Source of the DNA: Nocardia shimofusensis NBRC 100134
GTDB lineage: Bacteria > Actinomycetota > Actinomycetes > Mycobacteriales > Mycobacteriaceae
Reading direction: 5' to 3'
Length of the DNA stretch: 64,000 nt
Assembly: GCF_001613125.1 (NCBI RefSeq)
Contig: NZ_BDBT01000003.1
Span: forward strand, 1 to 64,000
Each line of letters begins with the position of its first letter. Position 1 is the first letter of the stretch. Shown here in pieces: positions 17,877 through 25,718 of the stretch. The position numbers and the translations under genes are program-made. Below the pieces are notes generated by a model. It was not told the origin of the DNA. It searched no databases and saw only the letters and a list, made by a program, of their open reading frames with translations.

Positions 17877-18571
17877 CGGTCCGCTCCGGCCGGAGCCACG
17901 AATTTGTAGCCGACACCGCGGACGGTGCCGATGAAGCGCGGCGCGCCGGCGTCGTCGCCCAGCGTCCGGCGGATGCTGCGGATGTGCACGTCCACGACCC
18001 GTTCGTCACCGAAGAAGTCGCCGCCCCACACCTTTTCGAGCAGTTGCCGGCGTGAGTACACCCGGCCCGGCGCCCGGGCCAGCGCCAGGAGCAGGTCGAA
18101 CTCGAGAGCCGACAGTTGCACCGGCGTACCGTCGACCGTCACCTCTCTGGTGTCGGGGTCGACAGTCAGGCCGGAGGCCGCCACCCGCGAGGTCGCAAGG
18201 CCGGTGTCCCGGGCGCGGCGCAGCACGGCGCGAACGCGAGCGGCGACCTCGCGCGGCGCGAACGGTTTGGTGATGTAGTCGTCGGCGCCCGCCGCCAGTC
18301 CCACCAGCTTGTCGGCCTCCTCGGAGCGAGCGGTCACCAGCACGACGTAGACGTCGGAGAATCCGCGGATCCGGCGCAGCACCTCGAGCCCGTCGAAGTC
18401 GGGCAGCCGGATGTCGAGCAGCACCAGGTCGGGGCGAAAGGACCGCGCGAGCGCTACCGCGTGCGAGCCTGTCGCTGCTTCGGCGACGCGGTAGCCGTCG
18501 GCCTCGAGATAGCCACGCAGAACGCGGCGGATGTGCGGTTCGTCGTCGACGACGAGAACGCTGCGAGGCAC
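17873..18571 (-). CDS. OmpR/PhoB-family response regulator
   Basis: A 232-residue regulator. The receiver domain (1-120) has acidic residues DDE (9-11), phospho-acceptor Asp53 (LVLLDIRLPD), Thr80 and Lys102 (DDYITKPF). The winged-helix DNA-binding domain (~130-228) carries LSALEFDLLLALARAPG and VVDVHIRSIRRTLG and ends RGVGYKFVAP. GTG 18571 is chosen because AAAGGGGGAGA lies 4 nt upstream. First gene of the operon with the histidine kinase. A 15-bp tandem repeat (18622-18651) lies just upstream in its leader. Confidence 0.93.
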   Translation of the reverse strand: MPRSVLVVDDEPHIRRVLRGYLEADGYRVAEAATGSHAVALARSFRPDLVLLDIRLPDFDGLEVLRRIRGFSDVYVVLVTARSEEADKLVGLAAGADDYITKPFAPREVAARVRAVLRRARDTGLATSRVAASGLTVDPDTREVTVDGTPVQLSALEFDLLLALARAPGRVYSRRQLLEKVWGGDFFGDERVVDVHIRSIRRTLGDDAGAPRFIGTVRGVGYKFVAPAGADR

Positions 18572-18621
18572 GGTCTCCCCCTTTCGATCCGGCGGGCCGG
18601 TCCGACCGGCGGTCCGTGGCG

Positions 18622-18651
18622 GCGAAGTGCCGGGCAGCGAAGTGTCGGGCA
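18622..18651. repeat. 15-bp tandem repeat, two copies
   Basis: GCGAAGTGCCGGGCA (18622-18636) is followed directly by GCGAAGTGTCGGGCA (18637-18651), one mismatch, and a further partial GCGA. It lies 50 bp upstream of the response-regulator start, between that gene and the rhodanese stop. OmpR-family regulators bind direct repeats, so an autoregulatory site is possible but unproven. Confidence 0.5.
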
Positions 18652-18662
18652 GCGACGCAGCG

Positions 18663-19136
18663 TCAGTCGACGTGTTCGACCGGCAGGCCCAGGGTGATCC
18701 AGTCGTGCAGGCCGCCACGGTAATACGCGAGCGCGGCGGCGGGGTGGCCTGCCTCGATCAGCTCCCGGATGGCCGTCGGCGACTGCGGGCACTGGGGGCC
18801 GTTGCAGAACACCACGGTCGTGCCCGCCGGGTCCAGTTCGCCGCGGCGCTCGACGATCTCGCCGTGTGGGACGTTGAGCGCCCCGGGCAGGCTCACGCCG
18901 CCGCGCGAGTCGGGGACTCGGGTGTCGACCAACCGGGCGCCTGCGCGGACCAGCTCGATGACCTCCAATTCTCCGACCGTGGGAACCCCGGCGGCGCACT
19001 GCAGCGGTTGCAGCTCCCCCCAGGTGGTCTCGACCGTCACCAGGTCGGCTTCGCCCTCGACCGGGCGGGGAACGTTCTGCGGGTCTCCGGTCCGGGTGCG
19101 AGGCGCCCGGGACATCGGTGCGTTGTCGTTCGCCAT
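18663..19136 (-). CDS. rhodanese-like sulfurtransferase
   Basis: A 157-residue protein with one rhodanese domain (~52-152). Active-site Cys111 sits in VVFCNGPQCPQS, an extended loop with a second Cys (Cys116), and the domain has VDTRVPDSRGGVSLPGALNVP upstream of it. The ~45 N-terminal residues are polar and of unknown role. It probably carries persulfide sulfur on Cys111. It is the first of a group of sulfur genes, 92 bp downstream (on the chromosome) of the small Cys-rich gene and separate from the response regulator. Confidence 0.85.
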   Translation of the reverse strand: MANDNAPMSRAPRTRTGDPQNVPRPVEGEADLVTVETTWGELQPLQCAAGVPTVGELEVIELVRAGARLVDTRVPDSRGGVSLPGALNVPHGEIVERRGELDPAGTTVVFCNGPQCPQSPTAIRELIEAGHPAAALAYYRGGLHDWITLGLPVEHVD

Positions 19137-19228
19137 GGCACCGAGCGTAGCTCCGGTCGGCCGAAGAACCGGGGAATCACCGAGCGCCCGCCTACGTACG
19201 CGCAGACGGGCGTCGGCGCCGAACGCGG

Positions 19229-19399
19229 TCAGCGGAAGAGCGAACGCAGCGTCGTGGCCTGGCCCCGGGAGGGGGCGGCCTTCTGTTCGCAGCTGCACCG
19301 CTGCGCGGCGGGCACGGAACGCATGACGGCGTCGACGTGCTGTCCGCAGCCGCCCCAGCCGGTCTTTCCGCACTTCGGGCATGCGACGGGATAACACAT
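19229..19399 (-). CDS. small Cys-rich zinc-ribbon-like protein
   Basis: A 56-residue protein. The motifs CPKCGKTGWGGCGQHVDAV and CSC near the C-terminus give six Cys plus His, suited to a zinc site or persulfide chemistry. The Shine-Dalgarno AGGAG sits 6 nt before the ATG, which makes this short ORF convincing. Similar short proteins with CGKTTWxGCGQH are common across bacteria (memory), without known function. Its location between rhodanese and persulfide dioxygenase genes suggests a link to sulfur or metal handling, but this is inference. Confidence 0.75.
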   Translation of the reverse strand: MCYPVACPKCGKTGWGGCGQHVDAVMRSVPAAQRCSCEQKAAPSRGQATTLRSLFR

Positions 19400-19493
19400 G
19401 GGATTCTCCTCTAATCGGGTGACGACGATAGGTCCAGCCGCGGGTCGGCGCCCGCGGCGGCTTTCTTGCTCAGCTGCCCGCTGTGGGGCTCGG

Positions 19494-20873
19494 TTACGCG
19501 GGGACGTGCGCCTCCGCCCAGGCGTTGTAGCCGCCGAGCAGGTCGGAGACGTTCTCGAAACCCTGGGCCCGCAGCAGCGAGGCCGCCACGCTCGAGCGCC
19601 ATCCACCCGCGCAATGCACGACGATCGGCTTGCCGGTGGGCACATGCTCGAGGCGAGTCCGCAGCTGCGCCAAGGGGATCGGCACAGCACCCGGAATGAC
19701 GCCGAACTCGCGTTCGCCGGGATTGCGGATGTCGACCAGCGTCACCGCGTCCGCGGCCAGCAACTCGTCGAGTTGCTCGATGGAAGTGCGCGGCGCGGGC
19801 TCGACCAGGTCGGTCAGCTCGGCCGGGAACATCCCGTCGTGGTCGACATTCAGATACCCGATCGCGTTGTCGGAACCGATGCGCGCCAGCCGCATCGCCG
19901 CGTCCTGTTCCTCACCGGGATAGGTGATCAGCACGATTCGCTCACCCACCTCGGCGACCATGCCGCCGGTCTCGGCGAATCGGCCGTCGAACCCGACATT
20001 GACCGAGCCGCGCAGGTGCCCGGCGGCGAAGTCGTCCACGCTGCGCGCGTCGAGCACCCGGGTGCCCGCCACGAGCTCGGTGCGCACCTGTGCCGGGGAG
20101 ATCTCCGGGATGGTGCGGGCCTGGTCGAGCAGCGGGTGGACGGTCTTGTTCAACCCGGCGTCGACGGAGAAGTACGCGGGGGCGGCGGGCTGGCCTTCGG
20201 TGACCAACGCCACGAACTGTTGCTCGGTCATCGGCTGCACCGCCGGATTGGTCATCCGCTGCTCCCCGATCGTCGAGGTCAGCTCGGCCGACAGATTCTT
20301 GCCGCACGAGGAACCCGCGCCGTGGGCAGGCATGACGACCACCGGGTCGGGCAGAGCCAGCAACTTCTGGTGCACCGTGTGGTACATCGCCCGCGCGAGG
20401 TCCTCGGTGGACGAGTCGCCGATGTTGACCAGATCGGGCCGGCCGACGTCGCCGATGAACAGCGAGTCGCCGGTGAGCACTGCGGCCGGGGTCGCGCCCG
20501 GGTGCTCGCGCACCAGCACCGAGATCGATTCCCAGGTGTGCCCCGGAGTGGACAAGATCTCGAGATCCACCTCGCCGAGGGACAGGTGTTCGCCGTCGCG
20601 GAGGCGACGGATCGGGTAGTCCGCCTCGGCGGCTTCGCCGAAGCCGATCCATGCCCCGGTCGCCTCGAGCAACTCCAGGTGGCCGGAGACGAAGTCCGCG
20701 TGGAAGTGCGTGTTGATGACGCCTTCGATGGTCAGGCCGTGCTTGGCCGCGTCGTCGAGGTACTCGGTGACATCCCGGCGAGGATCGACCACCACTGCCC
20801 GGCCGGTGCTCTCGTCACCGATCAGGTACGACGCGTGCGACAGGCACTCGATGTAGTACTGCTCGAGAATCAT
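19494..20873 (-). CDS. persulfide dioxygenase-rhodanese fusion (ETHE1-like MBL-fold)
   Basis: A 459-residue cytosolic enzyme. Residues 1-235 are a metallo-beta-lactamase-fold persulfide dioxygenase with iron ligands His56, His58 (THFHADFVSGH), His112 (STPGHTWES) and Asp136 (LTGDSLF); it oxidises glutathione, mycothiol or other low-molecular-weight persulfides to sulfite. Residues ~262-345 form a rhodanese-like domain lacking the catalytic Cys, and ~365-455 an active one with Cys421 (VVHCAGGWRSS). This layout (MBL plus two rhodanese repeats) is well known. Divergent from the second rhodanese across twin operators. Confidence 0.93.
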   Translation of the reverse strand: MILEQYYIECLSHASYLIGDESTGRAVVVDPRRDVTEYLDDAAKHGLTIEGVINTHFHADFVSGHLELLEATGAWIGFGEAAEADYPIRRLRDGEHLSLGEVDLEILSTPGHTWESISVLVREHPGATPAAVLTGDSLFIGDVGRPDLVNIGDSSTEDLARAMYHTVHQKLLALPDPVVVMPAHGAGSSCGKNLSAELTSTIGEQRMTNPAVQPMTEQQFVALVTEGQPAAPAYFSVDAGLNKTVHPLLDQARTIPEISPAQVRTELVAGTRVLDARSVDDFAAGHLRGSVNVGFDGRFAETGGMVAEVGERIVLITYPGEEQDAAMRLARIGSDNAIGYLNVDHDGMFPAELTDLVEPAPRTSIEQLDELLAADAVTLVDIRNPGEREFGVIPGAVPIPLAQLRTRLEHVPTGKPIVVHCAGGWRSSVAASLLRAQGFENVSDLLGGYNAWAEAHVPA

Positions 20874-20928
20874 GCGTTCCTCCGTGAGCGGGCCGGATGT
20901 GTTTCCGGGGATGTGGACAGAATGCCAT

Positions 20929-20965
20929 ATACCCCCTAGGGTATGTCAAATACCCCCCTAGGTAT
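20929..20965. promoter_or_regulatory. twin CsoR/CstR-like operator dyads
   Basis: Two near-identical 16-bp dyads: ATACCCCCTAGGGTAT (20929-20944) and ATACCCCCCTAGGTAT (20950-20965), with starts 21 bp apart, i.e. two helical turns. The TACC-C-rich-GGTA pattern is characteristic of CsoR/RcnR/CstR-family repressors, of which CstR senses persulfides. The dyads sit between the divergent persulfide dioxygenase and rhodanese-TauE operons and can control both. No CsoR/CstR gene is in this window. Confidence 0.65.
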
Positions 20966-21006
20966 TCCCCGGACGTTCCGTCACCCCCCCACCGAGGAGT
21001 TCTGCC

Positions 21007-21336
21007 ATGAAGGAAATCGACACCGTGAACTTCGCCCGCGCCTGGGAATCCGGCGCCACCGTGCTGGACGTACGCGAGGACTACGAGTACGCCCAGGCGC
21101 ATGTGCCGGGGACCACGTGGATTCCGCTCGGTCAGTTGCCCGACCGCCTGGCGGACGTGCCACCCGGCGAGATCGTGTACGTCGTCTGCGCCAGCGGCAA
21201 TCGCAGCAAGCAGGGAGCGCGGATTCTCGAATCCGCGGGCCGCGCTGCCGTCTCGGTCGCCGGCGGAACCGCCGCGTGGTTGCGCGCGGGCCACCCCGTC
21301 GAACACGGCCTGGCGGCCGTCACCGACAGGAGCTGA
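21007..21336 (+). CDS. single-domain rhodanese
   Basis: A 109-residue rhodanese with active-site Cys61 in VVCASGNRSKQGA and the conserved VLDVREDYEYAQAHVPG start. The six-residue loop CASGNR is typical of thiosulfate or GlpE-like sulfurtransferases. TauE follows 2 nt after its stop, so it probably passes sulfur in the same pathway as the persulfide dioxygenase. Preceded by ACCGAGGAG ribosome-binding sequence. Confidence 0.92.
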   Translation: MKEIDTVNFARAWESGATVLDVREDYEYAQAHVPGTTWIPLGQLPDRLADVPPGEIVYVVCASGNRSKQGARILESAGRAAVSVAGGTAAWLRAGHPVEHGLAAVTDRS

Positions 21337-21338
21337 TC

Positions 21339-22217
21339 GTGATCGCGCTGACAGTCGCACTGGCGGTCCTGGTCGGCATCACGCTCGGCCTGCTCGGCGG
21401 CGGAGGGTCCATCCTGACCGTCCCGTTGCTCGCCTACGTCGCGGGAATGGACGCCAAAGAGGCCATCGCCACCTCATTGCTCGTCGTGGGCGTGACCAGC
21501 GCGGTCGGCGCGATCTCCCACGCACGGGCAGGTCGCGTCCAATGGCGCACCGGCATCCTGTTCGGTTTCGCCGGGATGGCGGGCGCCTACGCGGGTGGCC
21601 TGCTCTCGCGGTTCATCCCCGGCAGCATCCTGCTGCTCGCCTTCGCCGCGATGATGATCGCCACCGCCATCGCCATGCTGCGCGGCCGCAAGAACACGAC
21701 CGGGTCCGCCGAGGCGCCGCACGCCATGCCGGTGGGCAAGATCGTGCTCGACGGCGCCGTCGTCGGCTTGGTGACCGGCCTGGTCGGCGCGGGCGGTGGA
21801 TTCCTCGTGGTGCCCGCCCTGGCGCTGCTCGGCGGACTGCCCATGCCGGTGGCCGTCGGCACCTCGCTCATCGTCATCGCCATGAAGTCCATCGCCGGCC
21901 TCGGCGGGTACCTGTCCGCCGTGCAGATCGACTGGCGCCTCGCGGCGATGGTCACCGGCGCGGCCGTGGTCGGCAGTCTGATCGGCGGCCGGCTGACCGC
22001 CGTGGTCGATCCGGAGGCACTGCGCAAGGGCTTCGGCTGGTTCGTCCTGGCCATGTCCTCGGTCATCCTGGCCCAGGAACTCCACCCGGCGGTCGGCGCG
22101 GCCACGGCAGCGCTCACGCTCGCGGCCGCGAGCGCCACCTACGCCTGCGGGCGCAGCGAGCACTGCCCACTGCGACGACTCCCCCGGCGACCCGAGGCGG
22201 CGGTCCCCGCCGTCTGA
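21339..22217 (+). CDS. TauE/SafE-family sulfite exporter
   Basis: A 292-residue polytopic permease with about eight membrane segments in two similar halves (VGITLGLLGGGGSILTVPLL and GLVTGLVGAGGGFLVVPALA are the internally repeated signatures). TauE/SafE proteins export sulfite, sulfoacetate or related anions. Sulfite is the product of the persulfide dioxygenase, so export completes the detoxification route. GTG 21339 has GGAG 6 nt upstream and lies 2 nt after the rhodanese stop. The C-terminal tail contains CGRSEHC. Confidence 0.88.
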   Translation: MIALTVALAVLVGITLGLLGGGGSILTVPLLAYVAGMDAKEAIATSLLVVGVTSAVGAISHARAGRVQWRTGILFGFAGMAGAYAGGLLSRFIPGSILLLAFAAMMIATAIAMLRGRKNTTGSAEAPHAMPVGKIVLDGAVVGLVTGLVGAGGGFLVVPALALLGGLPMPVAVGTSLIVIAMKSIAGLGGYLSAVQIDWRLAAMVTGAAVVGSLIGGRLTAVVDPEALRKGFGWFVLAMSSVILAQELHPAVGAATAALTLAAASATYACGRSEHCPLRRLPRRPEAAVPAV

Positions 22218-22592
22218 GCCGAGGGGCGATGGGACGACATCGGCGACCCACCACCGACAGCGACGGAGGCTGCCGACAACGAAGATGACGAAACGTGCGT
22301 GTGAGTGTCACAGCGCACGGGTAGTCTCCAATCAGACCAACTGGACAGGCGTCAATCACGGGGTGATCGAGGGTGTTTCGATCCGGGACCGAGTGTGTTC
22401 GCTCTGGGCGAAATCCCAGGTCGTGTTAGAGAAAACACACCGGATTCCCTACGGGAACAAACCCCGCGGCGCGAACGTCTGACAGAGTAGTCATACCACT
22501 GCTGGGAAGTAGCGGTAGCGAGCTCGTGGTGAGTGACCACGAGCCCCACACCAGGTGAACGGACTAGTGCCGGGAGCCAGGACGGAGGAGTC
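22218..22592 (+). ncRNA. possible structured leader RNA upstream of DUF7455-type gene
   Basis: A 375-bp stretch without a convincing ORF. Three successive hairpins can be read: outer GTGTGTT (22393-22399) with AACACAC (22434-22440), enclosing CTGGG (22404-22408) with CCCAG (22415-22419); TTCCC (22445-22449) with GGGAA (22453-22457); and GCTCGTGGT (22522-22530) with ACCACGAGC (22536-22544). A promoter-like GTGT-N16-GGGTAG (22299-22324) precedes them and GGAGGAG lies before the ATG at 22593. A long 5' UTR or small RNA is inferred; no known riboswitch class was recognised. Confidence 0.3.
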
Positions 22593-22787
22593 ATGCCAGG
22601 AACCCTGACTAGCACCCCACTGACCGCGGTCGATCGTTGCGACCGTTGCGGGGCTGCCGCCCGTGTGCGCGCAGTGCTGCCCGCCGGTGGAGAGTTGCTC
22701 TTCTGCCAGCATCACGCGAACGAACACATGGATCGACTGCGTGAGCTCGAGGCCGTCATCGACACGGAATCGGCTCCCGCCCCCTGA
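22593..22787 (+). CDS. DUF7455-type small zinc-ribbon protein
   Basis: A 64-residue protein: VDRCDRCGAAARVRAVLP and LLFCQHHANEHMDRL supply Cys-x2-Cys and Cys-x-His-His ligands for one zinc. The pattern is highly conserved in actinobacterial small proteins (memory); function is unknown. ATG 22593 has GGAGGAG 2-8 nt upstream. Stand-alone transcription unit, with a long leader upstream and a terminator at 22872. Confidence 0.85.
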   Translation: MPGTLTSTPLTAVDRCDRCGAAARVRAVLPAGGELLFCQHHANEHMDRLRELEAVIDTESAPAP

Positions 22788-22871
22788 ATCCCGCTTCGCG
22801 ATGATTTCTCGCTCCGACGTTCTCGCGTCCTGACACAACAGCATCGAACAACAGAAGATCGTCTTCCCCGG

Positions 22872-22900
22872 CAGCGGGCGACCCCCTCGGTCGCCCGCTG
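22872..22900. terminator. hairpin terminator
   Basis: CAGCGGGCGACC (22872-22883) pairs perfectly with GGTCGCCCGCTG (22889-22900) around a 5-nt loop, between the convergent DUF7455-type and TetR genes. Confidence 0.75.
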
Positions 22901-22950
22901 TCGGTGTCTCCCGGCAGTTCACCGAAGGGGCCGCTACCGGTGTGCGGCGG

Positions 22951-23712
22951 CTATAAGTGCAGGTCGGCGAGAATGCCGTCGATGAGCTTGGCCAGGCCGA
23001 AGGCGTAGGCGCCATCCGGATCAGCGGGCGCCTGATGGATCTCGCCGACCGCTTGTCCCACCCTGGTCGCCAGCGGGAACTCCGAGCCGGGCATCACCCG
23101 CGCCAACTCCGGGCCGACCTGTTCCCACCACTGCGCGTCACTGACCTCCCCGGTCTCCCTGGTCGCGGCGACCGCCAGCCGCGCGTTGCCGGTGGCGAAA
23201 TCGGTGAGCACCGCGATCACCCGGTCCATCTCGACATCGGACAGCCCGATCCCGTCGATGGCCATGAGTTGCCGTTCGTAGCGCCGCATCCGGCCGGGGC
23301 CGAGCACCAACCGCCACGGCGGCACCTCCAGCATCCACGGATGGGCGATGATCTCGGCGCGGACGCCGTCGGCGATCGCGGCCATCCGAGCACGGACATC
23401 GGCCGCGGGATCGATCGGCCGGTCCCGGTCGGCGACGGCGTCGACCATGAGGACGGTCAGCGCTTCCTTGCTGGGCACGTAGGTGTACACGCTCATCGGG
23501 CGAAGGCCGAGTTCCGCGGCGATGGCGCGGATGGATATCTTCTCGTACCCCTCGCGGTCGGCGAGCGCGACGGCCGCCGCGACCACCTCGTCGACGCTGA
23601 CCGCAGGTTTGGGCCCACGCGCGACCGGCCTGCCGGGCAGTGAGTGCCGCCACAGCAGAGTGAGCAATCGCCCGGCCGCACCGGGGTCGTCCTGGGCCAC
23701 GTTCCTCCTCAT
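22951..23712 (-). CDS. TetR/AcrR-family transcriptional regulator
   Basis: A 253-residue regulator. The DNA-binding domain is preceded by ~35 extra residues; the HTH covers VDEVVAAAVALADREGYEKI and IRAIAAELGLRPMSVYTYV (recognition helix). The C-terminal ligand domain (~90-250) resembles the TetR_C class with PWMLEVPPWRLVLGPGRMRRYE, often linked to efflux or drug responses. Divergent from the SNF2 helicase gene; a CGTAC/GTACG dyad between them (23805-23817) is a plausible operator. Confidence 0.88.
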   Translation of the reverse strand: MRRNVAQDDPGAAGRLLTLLWRHSLPGRPVARGPKPAVSVDEVVAAAVALADREGYEKISIRAIAAELGLRPMSVYTYVPSKEALTVLMVDAVADRDRPIDPAADVRARMAAIADGVRAEIIAHPWMLEVPPWRLVLGPGRMRRYERQLMAIDGIGLSDVEMDRVIAVLTDFATGNARLAVAATRETGEVSDAQWWEQVGPELARVMPGSEFPLATRVGQAVGEIHQAPADPDGAYAFGLAKLIDGILADLHL

Positions 23713-23804
23713 GTGTTCCGAACAGCGGCATGGCGCCGTGCCGCAACGCTACCCATGCCGGCACAGCCGACGATCGCCCCGTATACCCCGCCGGGAACAA
23801 AGTC

Positions 23805-23817
23805 CGTACGGTGTACG
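23805..23817. promoter_or_regulatory. inverted repeat CGTAC-GGT-GTACG, probable TetR operator
   Basis: CGTAC (23805-23809) and GTACG (23813-23817) are separated by 3 nt, a dyad of the type bound by TetR-family regulators. It lies between the divergent TetR and SNF2 helicase genes, 93 bp from the TetR start. Confidence 0.4.
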
Positions 23818-25718
23818 TTATCCCGACGCATCATCGAACGCGACGCCCGGAGGTAGTCCTGCCTGTCCCCGAATCCACCGCGCCCACCATTCCCGCTCCC
23901 GGCACCACCACGCCGACTGTCGGCACCATCGAGCCCGGGGCCGACCAGCGCCGGGTGGCGAGCCAGGCTACCTACCTCCCCGATCGGCACCTGTTCGCGC
24001 TGTGGACCTGGTCCGGCCGCGCACCCGGCGGCGCCCCCGCCGAACTGGGCACTACCGAGCGCATCCCCTTGGTCGTTCCCGTCGGTGACCGGCTGGAGGT
24101 GACCGAGGTCGACTGCGCTCTGATCACCCCGCACGAACTTTCCGAGATCTCGTCCATATCGGCCACTCCCTCGCTGCTCGCCTGGCAGAACGTAGTGCGC
24201 GGGGCCACGCCCGCGCCGACGATTCCCTTGGCCGCACACGCGATCCCCGACGCCGTGGGCGAGTCGGTGCTCGCCCCCGCCACGGCATTGCGGGCGCTGG
24301 CCACCACCGAGGCCGTCACCGCCGAACTCATCGGCGCCCTGCGCGCGGACCTGCGCGGCTATCAGGCGCGCGGGGTGGGCTGGCTCCGCGAGACCGTCGA
24401 GGCCCACGGCGGCGCGATCCTCGCCGACGAGATGGGGCTGGGAAAGACGGTGCAGGCCATCGGTTTCCTGCTCGGCCGCGCCGACGGACCGCAGCTGGTG
24501 GTCTGTCCGACCTCGCTGGTGGGCAACTGGGTGCACGAGATCGAACGGTTCGCGCCCGGTCTCCGGCCGCGCGCCTGGCGAGGCGGTGACCTGGACACCG
24601 AGCCGGGCACGGTCGTGGTGGCCGGCTACCCGACGCTGCGCCTGCACGGCGAGCGACTGGCCCCGGCGCGGTGGCGCAGTCTGATCTTCGACGAGGCGCA
24701 GGCACTGAAGAATCCCCGCACGCAGGTGGCGAAGGCGGCTCGCTCGCTCACCGCCGAAGCGCGCGTCGCCCTCACCGGCACCCCCGTGGAGAATCGGCTC
24801 GACGAGCTGTGGGCGCTGCTGCATCTGGTCGCGCCGCGACTGTTCGCGCACCGCACCCAGTTCCGTCGGCGCTTCGTCCGCCCCATCGAGGAGGGATCGC
24901 CGAGCGCGCCCGCCCGGTTGCGGGCCGCCGTCGAACCGGTCCTGCTGGCCAGGACCAAAGGCCAGGTCGCCGCCGCGCTGCCCGCCAAGATCCAGGTGGA
25001 CCTGCGCTGCGATCTCACCGAGGAACAGCAACGGCTCTACGACGATCTGCTGGCGCGGGCCGTGGACGACGGCTTCGGCGACGGCGCGCAACGACAGAGC
25101 CGCGTGCTCGCCGCGCTCACCGCACTCAAACAGGTCTGCAACCACCCCGGCCTGATCACCGGCGACCTGATCGAACTCGGCGGGCGCAGCGGCAAATTCG
25201 ACCTGTGCACCGACATCGTCGCCGCCAACCTGGCGACCGGCTCGCCCACCCTCGTCTTCACGCAGTACCGGCAGACCGGCGAACTGCTCGTCCGGCATCT
25301 GGCCGAACAGTTCGCGGTCACCGCACCGTTCTTCCACGGCGGCCTGAACCAGGCCGAGCGCGCTCGCATCGTCGCGGACTTCCAGTCCGAGGACGGCCCG
25401 CCGGTACTGGTACTGAGCTTGCGCGCCGCGGGCACCGGCCTGACGCTGACCCGCGCCGCCGACGTCATCCACTACGACCGCTGGTGGAATCCGGCGGTGG
25501 AGGCACAGGCTTCCGATCGGGTCCATCGGATCGGTCAGACCCGCACCGTCACCGTCACCACGTTGACCTCGGACACCACCGTGGAGGAACACATCGCGGG
25601 GATGCACGACCGCAAATCGGCGCTGACCGACCTGTCCGGCGCCTCCGCGGTGGCCGCGCTGGCGAAGCTCGACGACGAGCAACTGATCGAGATTCTGCGA
25701 CGGAAGCGGGGAAACTGA
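23811..25718 (+). CDS. SNF2-family DEAD/DEAQ helicase
   Basis: A ~635-residue superfamily 2 ATPase of the SNF2/Rad54/HepA type. After ~175 residues of an N-terminal domain the motor begins: LRGYQARGVGWL (Q-like region), motif I LADEMGLGKTVQ, motif II IFDEAQALKN, motif III ALTGTPVENRLDELW; the second lobe has LVFTQYRQTGELL, LSLRAAGTGLTLTRA (V) and ASDRVHRIGQTR (VI). These enzymes translocate on DNA and remodel protein-DNA complexes. Start uncertain: GTG 23811 lies inside a probable operator; GGAGG at 23849-23853 precedes an in-frame CTG at 23859; GTG 23955 is also possible. The partner SWIM gene overlaps its stop. Confidence 0.9.
   Translation: MYVIPTHHRTRRPEVVLPVPESTAPTIPAPGTTTPTVGTIEPGADQRRVASQATYLPDRHLFALWTWSGRAPGGAPAELGTTERIPLVVPVGDRLEVTEVDCALITPHELSEISSISATPSLLAWQNVVRGATPAPTIPLAAHAIPDAVGESVLAPATALRALATTEAVTAELIGALRADLRGYQARGVGWLRETVEAHGGAILADEMGLGKTVQAIGFLLGRADGPQLVVCPTSLVGNWVHEIERFAPGLRPRAWRGGDLDTEPGTVVVAGYPTLRLHGERLAPARWRSLIFDEAQALKNPRTQVAKAARSLTAEARVALTGTPVENRLDELWALLHLVAPRLFAHRTQFRRRFVRPIEEGSPSAPARLRAAVEPVLLARTKGQVAAALPAKIQVDLRCDLTEEQQRLYDDLLARAVDDGFGDGAQRQSRVLAALTALKQVCNHPGLITGDLIELGGRSGKFDLCTDIVAANLATGSPTLVFTQYRQTGELLVRHLAEQFAVTAPFFHGGLNQAERARIVADFQSEDGPPVLVLSLRAAGTGLTLTRAADVIHYDRWWNPAVEAQASDRVHRIGQTRTVTVTTLTSDTTVEEHIAGMHDRKSALTDLSGASAVAALAKLDDEQLIEILRRKRGN

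Noticed and set aside
18571..18718. N-terminal extension of the response regulator to ATG 18718
   Set aside because: The extension reads through the 15-bp repeats and lacks domain similarity; GTG 18571 has a strong ribosome-binding site and starts the receiver domain.
22285..22482. 65-codon ORF in the leader before the DUF7455-type gene
   Set aside because: No ribosome-binding site, no GC3 bias, and it overlaps the hairpin-forming region.
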